DNA of 21,570 nt, from the NCBI GenBank assembly GCA_010014835.2, contig JAAAKB020122003.1, positions 1-21,570 of the forward strand. Direction: 5' to 3'. Shown here one piece after another: positions 1 through 10,635 of this stretch. The notes below the pieces were generated by a model. It worked only from the letters and a program-made list of their open reading frames with translations, ran no database searches and was not told the DNA's origin. Source of the stretch: Apostichopus leukothele. Lineage: Eukaryota > Echinodermata > Holothuroidea > Aspidochirotida > Stichopodidae. Both the position numbers and the translations under genes were made by a program. Within the stretch, counting starts at the first letter, position 1; every line of letters begins with the position of its first letter.

Positions 1-262
1 ACACTTTTGACGAAGCACAATTTAAATAGATCGTTTTTGCTGTAAACAACTAACAGTAACACTAAACCGCGATATCCCAAGTTAGGCCATACTACCTAGG
101 CTTATATCACACAAACACTTTGCGAGAAAAAATGGCGTGTAAATTTAACGTTTTGGCGAGTAGAATTTTAGACTCGGTCCCCAGTTGGCGAGTAGTTTTA
201 AAAAAATTTGTCGAGGCCTGATGGGGACACATATATACTGTAAAGAAGAGCGAATTGTTTAC
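1..262. other. Intron 3' of the CBD2 exon (start of window)
   Basis: This is the beginning of the intron after the CBD2 donor. It contains two near copies of TGGCGAGTAG followed by a T/A run, at about 153-168 and 186-200, about 33 nt apart. No coding signal was seen. Confidence 0.6.
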
Positions 263-601
263 CGTCATCATTAATGATGGTTACTACTGTCTTTTTGAGT
301 CTTCCTAGACCTGCTCCAGGACTTGGTTCAGACAGCTCGATTTCAAAGCTCTCATCCTTCTCATATTCCTGGTCATCAATGATTGGAATTTCTATGTTTT
401 TCTCCCGTTCCCCGTGTTCAAAGATGAGTATCCCTTCGCCTCCAATGTAGTCGCTGCCGTTGACAGCCTCAATGTCCTTGGTAGTCCACTTGACCTCCAC
501 TTTGCCATCAGATCCATCCACACGGTTAACAGTGATGATGACAGAACCAATGCTTTCTTTAACCAGATACGTATTCTTGGCAAACTCCAGCTTTCCTGGG
601 T
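263..601 (-). CDS. NCX: NCX exon: complete second Calx-beta domain (CBD2)
   Basis: This 339-nt exon is phase 1 at both ends: acceptor TTATTCCAG|ACC and donor GACG|GTAAAC. It encodes one whole Calx-beta domain, from PGKLEFAKNTYLVKESIG through VEVKWTTKDIEAVNGSDY, ILIFEHGE and IPIIDDQEYEKDESFEIEL to KKTVVTIINDD. Acidic positions KES, IIDDQEYEKDE and the terminal NDD match Ca2+-binding sites of the fold. In vertebrate NCX1 this domain is split by mutually exclusive and cassette exons; here it is a single exon. It ends in INDD, as CBD1 does, so the next exon beyond position 1 could be either the transmembrane-side loop or a further Calx-beta domain. From memory, related invertebrate exchangers end CBD2 this way, so I favour the former. 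Confidence 0.95.
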
Positions 602-1725
602 CTGGAATAACACATAGAATGCAAGTAAATAACTACAAGTATTTATTTGGCTTGTCCTAAAAGTGTGAGAAATATCAAGCAGAAGTTGATGACTGCTCAA
701 ATGGGAGCAGACTGTTTGCATGACTATTAAAACAGATCAAACTAGAAAATTATAAGAAATCTCTGCTCACTAAAACTGACACACATTATACTTATTATTT
801 AAACAAAAGGCTAACCTTACCATGAGTAAAAATTAATACAATTCAGTTTAATCACAATTTACCCACGTAAGGTTTATCAAACAAATTGCACAAGACCACG
901 ATGACTTAACCTTCAGCGAGACCTTTTCAAGTGATGCATGCCAACATTCTTTACAGCTCTATATCTCTCAATTCTGAATGTCCCAACACATTTTCCAGAT
1001 GATTCACCCAGGGTAAAGAGAGTGGTACTTAACAACAGCGCTCCATTGATTTCTGGGCTAGAGATGCAATCATGTCATTATAATTAGCAGAGATGTCTCG
1101 CCTTGGCTGCACCTGATGTGATAACCATGTCCACATCAAACATCCATTCTAATAAATTTGCATCAAATCATGTAAGAAACAGTTGTTGTTTAATCTTAAT
1201 GCAATATTCAGCTATTTATATGCTTTGGAGGGTTGACAATTATCAGCACATGGCAGTTCCTACATTGTCAGTATGCTCCTGAGTATCATGTTAATACCAA
1301 GCTAAACCATCCAATCAACCAAACTCAATTAAATACAAGGAGATGCTAGCTACCTTATTGACTATTAAACTATTTTCCTCATGACTGAAACGTACCATTT
1401 AATTTTACATCGATTCTTTCTAATTAGAGAAATGTAGTGCTAGTGCACATGTGGGGAAGGAATTGTAAGACTAGGCCTCTAACTGCTTATTTGATGAAGG
1501 TCAGTAGCTGTTAACAGGTCCTTTCTCATTAATTTTACTCCTGTAATTAAGTTTTCATGTTTAGACATGAACTAAAATCACCAAAACATATCAGTTAATA
1601 TAACAAAGTACTACAGCTACAATAGCAACTCAGTGTCATAGCAACCCAACTATGATGTGTCAGTTATGATAGCATGTCATGTATCAGTATCTTTTATCTG
1701 TGTAATAAGTCAATAGTATCCTTAC
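602..1725. other. Intron between CBD1 and CBD2 exons
   Basis: The 1124-nt intron has donor GTAAGG and acceptor TTATTCCAG on the minus strand (phase 1). I looked for a second copy of the CBD2 exon that could be mutually exclusive with 263-601 and saw none. No repeat or other gene was recognised. Confidence 0.8.
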
Positions 1726-1955
1726 CATCGTCATTGATGATGGTCACCTCGCAGATGGTCTTACGTCCCATGATGGTGTTCTCTTTGGTGTCCAGAGCTA
1801 GTTTGACAAAGAACGTCTCATCTGGTTCCCATTCATAGTCATCGATGATCTCAATGTCAATGTACTTGGAGGTCTCCCCGGCCTCAAAGACCAACGTACC
1901 CTTAGCAGGAACGTAATCACTGTTAGCTTCTGCAGTACCATCAACTGTTTCGTAC
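1726..1955 (-). CDS. NCX: NCX exon: second half of CBD1 with its calcium-binding loops
   Basis: The exon has one base, 76 codons, then one base; acceptor TTTTCTCAAG|G (phase 2) and donor GATG|GTAAGG (phase 1). It reads YETVDGTAEANSDYVPAKGT, the Calx-beta hallmark, then GTLVFEAGET and IDIEIIDDYEWEPDETFF, and ends EVTIINDD. The Ca2+ ligands of NCX1 CBD1 (D421, D446, D447, E451, E454 and D498-D500) all have matching acids here. The third Asp of the terminal DDD is split across the next intron (G|AC). Thus the calcium site looks complete, and CBD1 is predicted to bind Ca2+. Confidence 0.96.
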
Positions 1956-3216
1956 CTTGAGAAAAGATGATATGAAACTACTGAATAACAAATTATTGTA
2001 AAAAATAACATCTATATACAACTGTCAATAAAGTCCATGTATTTGATAAGGTTGTTGGCTTAGTTTGTCTGAGGGTTACCTGTCAGTGAGTGGATTTGCT
2101 GCGACTGATCTGGTTGTTACTCAGAGGGACAGTCTGGTAGATGAGTATGATGTCTTTATGAAAACAACAGTTCTAATACAAGGGTTACATACCCAGGGAT
2201 TGTTATAGACAAATAAGAACAAATAGCCAAAAATAATCCTGTTTGAAGAGGGAGTCCGAGAGAATATTTAATGATGCAAGGGTGGGGCACGAACAGGTGA
2301 CAATGGTCACAAGTTTGTTTTATGATTAATCTAATTAATAATTTGCCAAGAAATGATCAGAATACAGAATAAGGATGATACTTTTGCTTTCTTGATCATT
2401 GGTTATGGTTATGTAATGTCCAGAACAAGGCTGCCAGTGTGTTAAACCTGACAATGTGTTTGGTTACTACTCAACGATCACAAACTTGTGAAAAAGAAAA
2501 TGGGCATGGAAGATTAGGAGCTAGGCAGTGTTAGACCTGTGCATTAACTGCACCATAATCTGAGAGAGAATATGAATCACAGTTTGGTAGGTACACACAC
2601 TACTATTTAGTTCAAAGAAAAACAAGAGTAGATATCTCTTAACACAGAATTAAGCACAAAAACACTAACAGTCTTGTTTTTGTATTACAAATGCTTCATA
2701 CCCACTGTAAGCTATATACATGTAAGCTATATGTGTTGATTTGAATGTCACAAGGAACTGGAACCTGCCAATACTAAAGCTATGTCAGCATCTGCAACAC
2801 TAACTGTGTTGTTCAGGTTTGTAAAGGTTAATTGGTGTTTGATATTTACATTTGGTGTACCTGTTCACAAGTCAATTAGTTCTTGTGCTTAGACTGTTTA
2901 AACATTGTTTGCATTAGTTCACATATGAAACCTAATGGAGGAAAAATGCTACAAGTTGAAGCTGATAACTATAGTCAAATCTTAATGTTTTAACTCAAGT
3001 TAGCTGTCAGTGGTAGGCTGCATATCAAGATCAAAAAAGTGATATAATAAAGAAGGCGAGAATGGGGAGGGGGGAGAGAATGAGGTGGAGCAAGAATGAG
3101 GGGGGGTGGATAGTTTCAGGTCTGATCAGAGTTCACATCAATGCTCAACGGTGCTCAAAAGAGGATTTAATGGATGAAGACAGAAACATTAAACATGTAC
3201 GACACTTCAAACTTAC
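1956..3216. other. Intron within CBD1
   Basis: The 1261-nt phase 2 intron splits CBD1 before the Tyr-Glu-Thr of its DGTA motif. Apart from the purine-rich stretch near 3050-3118 it has no recognised feature. Confidence 0.8.
3050..3118 (+). repeat. Purine-rich low-complexity stretch
   Basis: The plus strand runs almost entirely G and A with long G runs (GGGGAGGGGGGAGAG and GAGGGGGGGTGGA). On the transcribed strand this is a pyrimidine tract, about 170 nt upstream of the CBD1 exon edge in genome order but inside the downstream intron. Confidence 0.7.
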
Positions 3217-3398
3217 TTGACCTGGACTTGGTTGCTCTCCAATCCATAGCGGTCAACTTCAACACGAACCTTCTTCTCGTTCTCAAAAACGGCAACAGAT
3301 GCAGTGACAAATTCCACCACGGCCAGAGTACCATCCTTGGACAAATCAGTCCCAGGTCGAATTGGGGCTAGCTCGTTGTTCTTAATTTTGTGGTAGAG
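3217..3398 (-). CDS. NCX: NCX exon: loop and first half of Calx-beta domain 1 (CBD1)
   Basis: The exon encodes 60 codons plus two bases, from acceptor TTACATTGCAG|CTC (phase 0) to donor GTCAA|GTAAGT (phase 2). It begins LYHKIKNNELAPIRPG, a linker, then enters the first beta strands of CBD1: VVEFVTASVAVFENEKKVRV. The Glu in FEN aligns with E385 of NCX1 (LEN), one of the Ca2+ ligands of CBD1. The domain is completed by the next exon, 1726-1955. CBD1 is the high-affinity Ca2+ sensor that activates transport in characterised exchangers; this function is inferred from the family. Confidence 0.95.
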
Positions 3399-4291
3399 CT
3401 GCAATGTAAGAGTTAATGAAGTAATAAAAGTAACATTACTAATATATGTGATAGAACCAGAAGGGTTTCTCCTGGGCACACACCCCACAACTCCACCCAT
3501 GTTTGAAGGGTAACATGCCCCTTCAACAACTTAAACAATAGACTTTCACCATTCTATTACTCTTGTAGACAGAGCATGGTGCCTAACATGCAATCACCTG
3601 GATGACAATCTACTAAGGCTGGGCAGATATGATCTTCAACTCTATCTCTAGTATCTCTACTCATTAGGAACCACCTGCTACAGTAGCTTTATTCAGTACC
3701 AGGGTTGTAGCATATTGCACTCTATTCAAAATGGTACTACCCATAAATTACAAACTAAACTTCACTGTGCACAGGGTTGATATACGTTGGCTTACATTAA
3801 CATGCACACACTGGAGCTACCATACCAGCTTCATTAGAATGTTAGCTGCAGCTGTCCATTGTATTGCATTAAATTTCATATATAAACCACCAGGCTTGAC
3901 TCCTGGCATTAATATTACTTGTTGATCAGTTATGACCCTAATGAATACCTGCCATAATTAATAGAAGGTTACTGAGCAGTTTCTGGAATCTAATAATATT
4001 CAAGGCTGCTAGCATCGGTAGTCCAGACTAAAATCAATACTAAATGCTATGACATGGTGTCATAATTGCATTGCCTCGTATACCAGGCCTACTGCAAAGG
4101 TCAAAGTTCATTTAGAGGTGGTTATTGCTATGACAGGAAAGTGTAGGAATCTTCACATTAGAAATGAGGAACTGATGATGATGAAGAGATCATTTTCACA
4201 GCGTTTGTAAAATATGTACATTGGAAACAACATCGTAATTAAATCTTTATAGAAAGGATTGGAAACATTTTCTGAGTTTAAGGAATGCTAC
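3399..4291. other. Intron between loop exon and CBD1
   Basis: An 893-nt phase 0 intron with donor GTAGCA and acceptor TTACATTGCAG. No feature was recognised inside. Confidence 0.8.
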
Positions 4292-4527
4292 CTCCATAAC
4301 GTGACCGTCCAGAGCAGGTTGTACTTTGGAGCCCCCAGTGAGTCCACGAGTAGCATTGACTCGATACCAGGCTCTGGAGTGATGCTCATGTTGTGCTGCC
4401 TCCAGAGCAATCAACTTAGCAATGGTCTCCTCGTCCAGGTCGGGATGCTTGCCCACCTCCTTCATAAAGTCAGCCACCTTCTTCTTGGTCAACTGACTGC
4501 TTGTGAGGTTGGAATAGGCACTCAGCT
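4292..4527 (-). CDS. NCX: NCX exon: start of the large cytosolic loop
   Basis: This exon encodes two bases plus 78 codons. Acceptor CTCTCCTAG|AG gives phase 1 and donor ATGGAG|GTAGCA gives phase 0. The peptide runs from LSAYSNLTSSQLTKKKVADF through a charged helical stretch (KHPDLDEETIAKLIALEAAQ) to HSRAWYRVNATRGLTGG. That last motif matches the SRAFYRIQATRLMTG region found in SLC8 proteins just before CBD1. In NCX1 this segment contributes to the alpha-helical part of the regulatory loop. The phase 1 start forms a Glu codon with any of the three possible upstream donors, all of which end in G. The reading frame has a stop just upstream of the acceptor, supporting the exon edge. Confidence 0.95.
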
Positions 4528-6151
4528 CTAGGAGAGGTCAAAGTTTAGATGAGAACTAAATTATTATAACTTACATATCATGAAGGCAGATGATGCCAGT
4601 TCTCGTTTGAGACAAACGTCTTGGTGAATTTGATATTGATCATGGTTGTGGAGCATCCATTAGATAATAATAACTCAAATGTAAAGAGAAGGAAGAAAGA
4701 GAGGGGGGTAGAGCTTAAGGGTACACAGCACCACATACAGGTATGTTAGGGGTAATAACGGAACAATAATTGCACTAAATACATTAATAACACACCACAA
4801 GATAGACTAGCATGTGAATGCACTATGCACAAAACTAGGATCCTAATACTAACAACTAATTGTGTAATTCAAGACAGTTTCCTCATCTGAGTGGATTCAC
4901 ACCACAAATGACATGTTCCTCAGTTTCCAGGGACATTGACTTGATACCCAACTTGCTTTCACAACCGTAAGACAGCAAGAACTAAATTATTCAGTCCACG
5001 AAGACAGCATTGGTCTGATATAAGTAAGTAGACTCACTAAGTATAAAGTACAACCCACCACTGGACTGGCTAGGTAAATCATTAAAAGATAAAAGCATTT
5101 AACAACAACATGAAACCCTGGTCACAAGGAAGACTTCTCACTGAGCCAATTAACCAAGAAACAGAACTGACTTTATAAGCCTTCCATTAATTAATGCAAT
5201 AATTGATTAATTGTTTAACACAAAAAGTGACATCAGTGAAAATGACTGCATCCTTTGCTAGTTTCTTTGCTAGATCTTTAGTTTGATATTATATTGAGCA
5301 TTTCAGATACATCTGGTGATCAGACAGAATGTGATGGATGATATTTGCCTTGACTCATAAAGGTTGAAGTGTTTAAGGTTTTCATCAGCTGTGAAACTAA
5401 GCTACAAATCCATTCAGTTAAAACATTCAAACATAATGTAACAAAGCTCGCAAGAATTTACAGTAAACGTAAAACTGTAAAAGCCCACAGATATCTTCAG
5501 TCCAACCTAATAGTAGTGCAATAGAAAGCAGCACAACTATAAGAATCGTGCAATATGCTCTATGAATATGACTAGTGTGCAATTTTAGAAATCACTGGTT
5601 TGGAGAGGGGCAGGGGGTTATCAGTTACTGGCACATTTGGCAAACCATGGTTTATGTGCAATAATAAAGGTATCAAAAACTCAGACAAAGAGTTTGTGAA
5701 CTGATGAACAAGATGTATCCAGCTTCATATCTGTTTGCCTTGTTGAGATATTTGAAGAGTTGGATGAGGTCATTACATATTCATCTACAGATTTATGTCA
5801 TACAGGGACTAAATCAAAACTCTTCCTCCTTTTTCCTAAAACATTTGAAATGATGGTTACACCTTGGAAAGCTATTCACAAGTTTGATGGGATCTTATTT
5901 TATGTTAATATTGCAAGATCATGCGACTCCATCGAAACAGAAGTGATTCGAATATCAGTTTTCAAATGACCTTTGACCTTCAACGAAGTAAGCAGCCAAG
6001 GGCAACTACTGTATAGGCCATGTATGAAGTTCATGTGAAAGGTAGGCATGGTAAGAAATCGTTATTACAAACCCAGGCATCACAAACACTAGTACTCATT
6101 TGCTATAATCACTTCATAGATGCAATTTTGCCTTCAGCAAGGAATTGTCGG
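4528..6151. other. Intronic sequence, nothing recognised
   Basis: Part of the long intron upstream (in transcription) of the loop exon. Short reading frames here, for example on the plus strand at 5760-5969, have no recognisable domain. Confidence 0.6.
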
Positions 6152-6328
6152 AAGCGATGATAAACAAAGGCTTTATGGGACACTATGGGAATCAAGCAAT
6201 GATAAAAAAAATAAAAAAAAGCTTTATGGGACACTACGGGGTCAAGCAATGATAAACAAAGGCTTTATGGGACACTATGTGAATCAAGCAATGATAAACA
6301 AAGGCATTATGGGACACTATGGGAATGA
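6152..6328 (+). repeat. Tandem repeat, about four copies of a 42-bp unit
   Basis: Four copies of a unit containing AATGATAAACAAAGG and TTATGGGACACTATGGGAA follow each other. The second copy carries an A-rich expansion (AAAAAAAATAAAAAAAA) replacing the normal AAACAAAGG. A plus-strand reading frame through the array (6120-6449) repeats the peptide INKGxMGHY and is judged an artefact of the array. Confidence 0.9.
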
Positions 6329-7650
6329 AACAAAGAGTAACAACCACTTCATTCCTTTGATCGGCTATGTTGTGTCATTTCCCACCTCTAGTCTCGGAGC
6401 ATATCAAACAGCTTCCTGTTTCCCTGAGAGGAATTCACAAGAGAATTAAGTAAGGCATTCTGTTGATGTTGCTTTGGTTGTCATGGTACAGTAACTATGT
6501 ATAATTTGACTAGGATGCTAATTAAGCTGTTTTGTTATTTTGGGAGGCCTATGACTTATTTACAATTTCATGTTCAGTTTGTTTCAAGAGGCCATTTTGT
6601 AATCTTATCACAATGGTAAAGTAGGATCAAAATTTGTAATTTTGGTTTTATCATGTTGAAAAGATTTTGCTATTTATGTTCAGTTTTATATATTATCATT
6701 ATGGCAAATAGCTAGTTTAAGTTGTAAGTACTTTTGCACGAACATTGACTAAAATATTCAACGTTTGGAAATTCATATCTGCAAGTTATTTTATAAATTA
6801 GCCAATAATGAGGAGGTGCACTTTATAGTGACAGCTCATTACCAATTACTTTACTTACCAAGAGCTATGTTTTTCAGTCAAATTAAATGAAATTGTAATG
6901 TAACTTACATAGTAAAGAGAAGTATCTATTTCCAAACAAGTTAGATATTACTTCATTAGCACTTTCATGAATAAGTAGCAGGAAAATTTGAGTTCTTAAT
7001 ATTCAAGTGCAACCTAGTATCACCATTATTTATTAATCATATATTTTTTAGCTTTGTTGACTGCAAAACAAAAACACCAGATCAAAAAGGAGAGAAGAAT
7101 GGCAACAGTTGCAGTAGCATGCAGACTATACAGTACCTTGGTATGGAGTCATGTTAGACCCAGACACTGGTTGTTGATAAGGAGAAGCAGGCATGGACCA
7201 TCATCAAGCAGCGAGGAGGCGTGCAGGAGAACATGTAGGAGGAGACAGGGTGAAGCCAAAAACAGCAACAATGAAAAATGAGTTTGGAGTGCAGAGATGG
7301 AGATAAGGAAGAGGAAAGCAAAGATGACATAGTGAGCAAAAAGAACAAGGGCAATAAGTTAATCAAACTCCAATACACCGTGCTTGGTTACATATCAATG
7401 CTGGATCATGTGCGTACAAACTGAAAGCAAATTAAGCTCCATTACTGCTGTTGTTCTTTCTGTTTTCAAACAGTTAGATCCCTTCTTTCATGCTCCACCA
7501 CAAGCCCAACACCAAACAATGACAAGTATCCAGCAACAAGTGAAGAGACAAATATTAATCAAATAAGAGTGAAATAAAAGTATTAAGTACTACTAGTTTC
7601 AAGTAAAAATTTGGGTTTTAGGCCCACAGCAATATTGTTCATGGTGACAT
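6329..7650. other. Intronic sequence, nothing recognised
   Basis: AT-rich DNA without a supported gene. The plus-strand frame at 7054-7281 is rich in Arg and Ser but shows no domain and lies inside the minus-strand NCX intron. Confidence 0.6.
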
Positions 7651-8008
7651 GTGGTACCACCAATGACTATGGGATCACCAATATGTTACAGTTTAAACAG
7701 TGGACACTGGACAGTAGTATCACCAATATATGACAGATTAATTGTGGACACTGGTATCACCAATATGTTACTAATTAAACAGTGAACTGGTATCACCAAT
7801 ATATGACAGAACTAGTGGACAGTGGTATCACCAATATGACAGATTAATTGTGGAGACTAGTATCACCAATATGTTACTAATTAAACAGTGGACTGGTATC
7901 ACTAATATATGACAAATTAATTGTGGACACTGGTATCATCAATATGTTACTAATTAAACAGTGGACAGTGGTATCACCAATATATGACATATATCGTGTA
8001 CAGTGGTA
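7651..8008 (+). repeat. Alternating two-unit tandem array (about 70 bp composite period)
   Basis: Two related subunits of about 33-37 bp both begin GGTATCACCAATAT. Type A continues GTTACTAATTAAACAGTGGA and type B continues ATGACAGATTAATTGTGGAC. They mostly alternate A-B-A-B, with shortened B copies in the middle and degenerate edges. This implies amplification of an A-B dimer rather than of a single unit. Confidence 0.9.
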
Positions 8009-8142
8009 GCAGTATAGTTGTAACATGATGCACTGCTTAATTAGTTCTGTTGTTCTAGTCTATATCTATCCTGTCCCAACTGGAATACAACAAGATACAG
8101 TATCTATAGTAAACAGGTTTGATTTCAATTCGAAGCTGGTTG

Positions 8143-8262
8143 ACCAGCCTTCTGTCTTTTTTCTCTCCTTTTCTCTTTTTCTTTCTTTTTCTTGTAATCA
8201 GTTTGAATTTTAAAGAACAATGCCCTTTAATTTCCTTATTTTTTCTTTCCTTTTTCTAATCT
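8143..8262 (+). repeat. Pyrimidine-rich low-complexity tract
   Basis: The plus strand is rich in T and C (TTTTTTCTCTCCTTTTCTC and TTTTTCTTTCTTTTTCTTG), interrupted around 8197-8225. It is a purine tract on the transcribed strand. Confidence 0.7.
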
Positions 8263-10623
8263 GAAGCACTGTATTGTATCTTAAAGTCAGCACTGCCTCA
8301 CAGTAAACCTAAATTACAGAATGTATGATTTTTTTAATCTTTATTCCCATGGATGGATGGACACAGGCATTGTAACCCCAGGGGGCACTCTAACCCAAGT
8401 GCAGATATATATCCAGTCAAGAGGCTCTCAGAATAAACAAGCCTGTAAAAATTCACGCCTTGGGAAAGTGGAATCTGAGTAGTTGTGAACTCTTTCAAGA
8501 ATCAGTTTCCATTTGGATGAGTGCTTACAACATCTTTTGTGACCTGCAATGACAGATGAGCCCAAAGTGACTCACAACATATTCATTAGAGCTGATCATG
8601 TTCATGATTTATTACCCAGTTGGCTTACACATGTTGCAATGTCAGAGACCGCCTCTTGATTCTAATATCATATGGAGTTTGCCGTTCAAAACGTGTAGTA
8701 AATACTATCACAAAAATATGAAAAAACTTACTGTACCTAATGTTTGAATACCTCAGGGAAGACCAATCCTTGGAAGCAAAAATTTGTCCTTTTCGATTTG
8801 ATCATACTTGATATGAACCACAAGAAGACATGAAGAAAGATTTGGGTAACATTAGGTCACTAGCAACCCAACTGTAGAACTTTGATGCTAATAAAATAAT
8901 TTGAAAAACCACAACGAGAGTTCAGTAACAAATTTGTATGATTCTTGTAAATTGTAAAATAAATATGACAACTAATAACATGTCTAAACCCAGAAGACAG
9001 AGCATCCATGATGTAATGACACGACCTTACGACCTTTCATGAAGAAGCCAATAAAATACCGGGAGTGATCATAAACTGTCTATCATATATACTTTATCTA
9101 TATTCATCTGTCTCCTTAGTTTTTAACTAGAACTTCACTATTAAGCGATATATCAGTGCAGCAGCTGCTGTGTAGACAACTAAATGATACTTACAGTGCA
9201 GACTGTATTTTACATTAAGTTATGCATTCTGCAAGAAACCATATGTTCCTGACATAGATGATTAATTTTAAACCATAAATTGTGATTCATTACAAGTGAA
9301 CTAACAAGTTTACTACATGTAAGTACGTATATGACGTTACTACTAAGTATGTACAACTTGTAAGATGGTTAGAGTTGTTACTGTACCCAGATCATAACCA
9401 AAGATCTTATGTTTTGTTTGTATTCTTCTTCCTTTTTTATTGGGGGGGGGGTGGGGAAAGGGTGGAGGGTTGCTCTCAAAATGAAGGCCAACACATTCTA
9501 CGTCAAAGCAGACTCCTGCATCCATCAAAGCAGATGTTAATTAGTTAAAAAATTCAAATGTGTTGTGCACTTAATTGGCAAGTTCAATAATTACCATGAA
9601 CAATGCCTTTTACACTCTGTACATGTATGTGATAGTCTACTAGTCACCTCAAAGCATGCTAAGACATAACGATATGGTGATATACAGTTCTATGTCAGCA
9701 TGTAATACCAAGGTTTCCAGGATTCAAAATGTATATCACAAAATATTTGATTTCTAGGTTTGTTCGTTACCTCTCTGTAGAGGTTTCTTTATTTCAAATG
9801 AATGAAGTCAAAAGAAAGCGCAGAGGAGGACCTACTTATTCACTGAATTATCAAAAGGTGTAAAGACTGAATATCATTGAGCCAAAATGAAACCTTGGCA
9901 GTTTATGGAAAAGAAAAAGCTAAAATATTTAATATATCAATAAAACTTGATCAACGTCAGTAGATGTCTCTAACTGTTAGTCCAGTCGTTATTGTTCAAG
10001 TGCGAAAGTAAAACCCTGAGGACACACATGGCCTTGCTTAGAATTCTAAATCACTAAGTGAATGCTGACAGTATTAAAAGCAAAGTTGACTTCTTTAGCA
10101 TCAATGCACTTAGTTTACGAAATCAGGACATTAAATGAACTGCACATGAAACACTAAAGACACATCCAAACCAGCACTTGACAACAGTGTATAAATTCTT
10201 CCTATCCTTGAGTATCTGTATATAAACCATTGCATACAAACCACTTTACACAAGAAATGGACTAAAATTAGGCCTTACATCAAAGTAAAATGTGTTCGTT
10301 GTTTTCCACTGAGGTTTCACAAAATGGGGTATAGCGGGCTGTAGTGTGTTACAGTAATTTTTTTTTTCTAAAACAAATGGGCTAAAAACAGCTATGAAAT
10401 GACAGAAATTAAAACAACAGAAATATCTGCATATTTAATAAGTAGTGTTATCAAAAAAGAGGAAACATGTATGCACAAATGGAATGCATGTAGATATGTA
10501 GTAACATACCACTGACTCTCAAAACATTCAGTTACACACATGGCACTCAAAACAATAAACACATGGAAATATTAGGAACAAAACCAGCACTGCAGTGTAT
10601 TTCTAGTGAGCTACTGTACTTAC
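8263..10623. other. Intronic sequence, little recognised
   Basis: Unique-looking AT-rich DNA. The only marked item is a G run with GTGGGG at 9441-9470. No gene or repeat family was recognised. Confidence 0.6.
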
Positions 10624-10635
10624 CAGAGGGATCAC
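10624..10635 (-). CDS. NCX: Candidate 12-nt (or 15-nt) NCX microexon with tandem CAGTAG acceptor
   Basis: The minus strand reads a long pyrimidine tract (TTTCTTTCCCTTTCTTGG), a branch-like ACTGAT, TTGCATCTCACAGTAG, then GTGATCCCTCTG and the strong donor GTAAGTAC. With the TAG acceptor the exon is 12 nt; with the CAG acceptor it is 15 nt, ending at 10638. Both are multiples of three and fit phase 1 on each side. The 12-nt form adds G-D-P-S, with the last base G joining AG of the next exon to give Glu; the 15-nt form adds one Val first. It would sit in the cytosolic linker between the membrane domain and the Calx-beta loop. The splice signals are the main evidence, since such a short peptide cannot be tested by homology. 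Confidence 0.5.

Noticed and set aside
263-1955. A large multi-Calx-beta adhesion receptor (VLGR1-like) instead of an exchanger.
   Set aside because: The alpha-1 repeat exon and the HSRAWYRVNATR motif in the same strand and phase chain identify SLC8.
6059-6864. Possible 6-nt microexon CTCTTG at 6859-6864 (minus), between ACATAG and GTAAGTAAAG.
   Set aside because: The donor is good and the length keeps frame, but six bases with a weak pyrimidine tract are expected by chance in an intron this long.
7054-7281. Arg/Ser-rich plus-strand frame.
   Set aside because: It is short, lies inside a minus-strand intron and has no recognisable domain.
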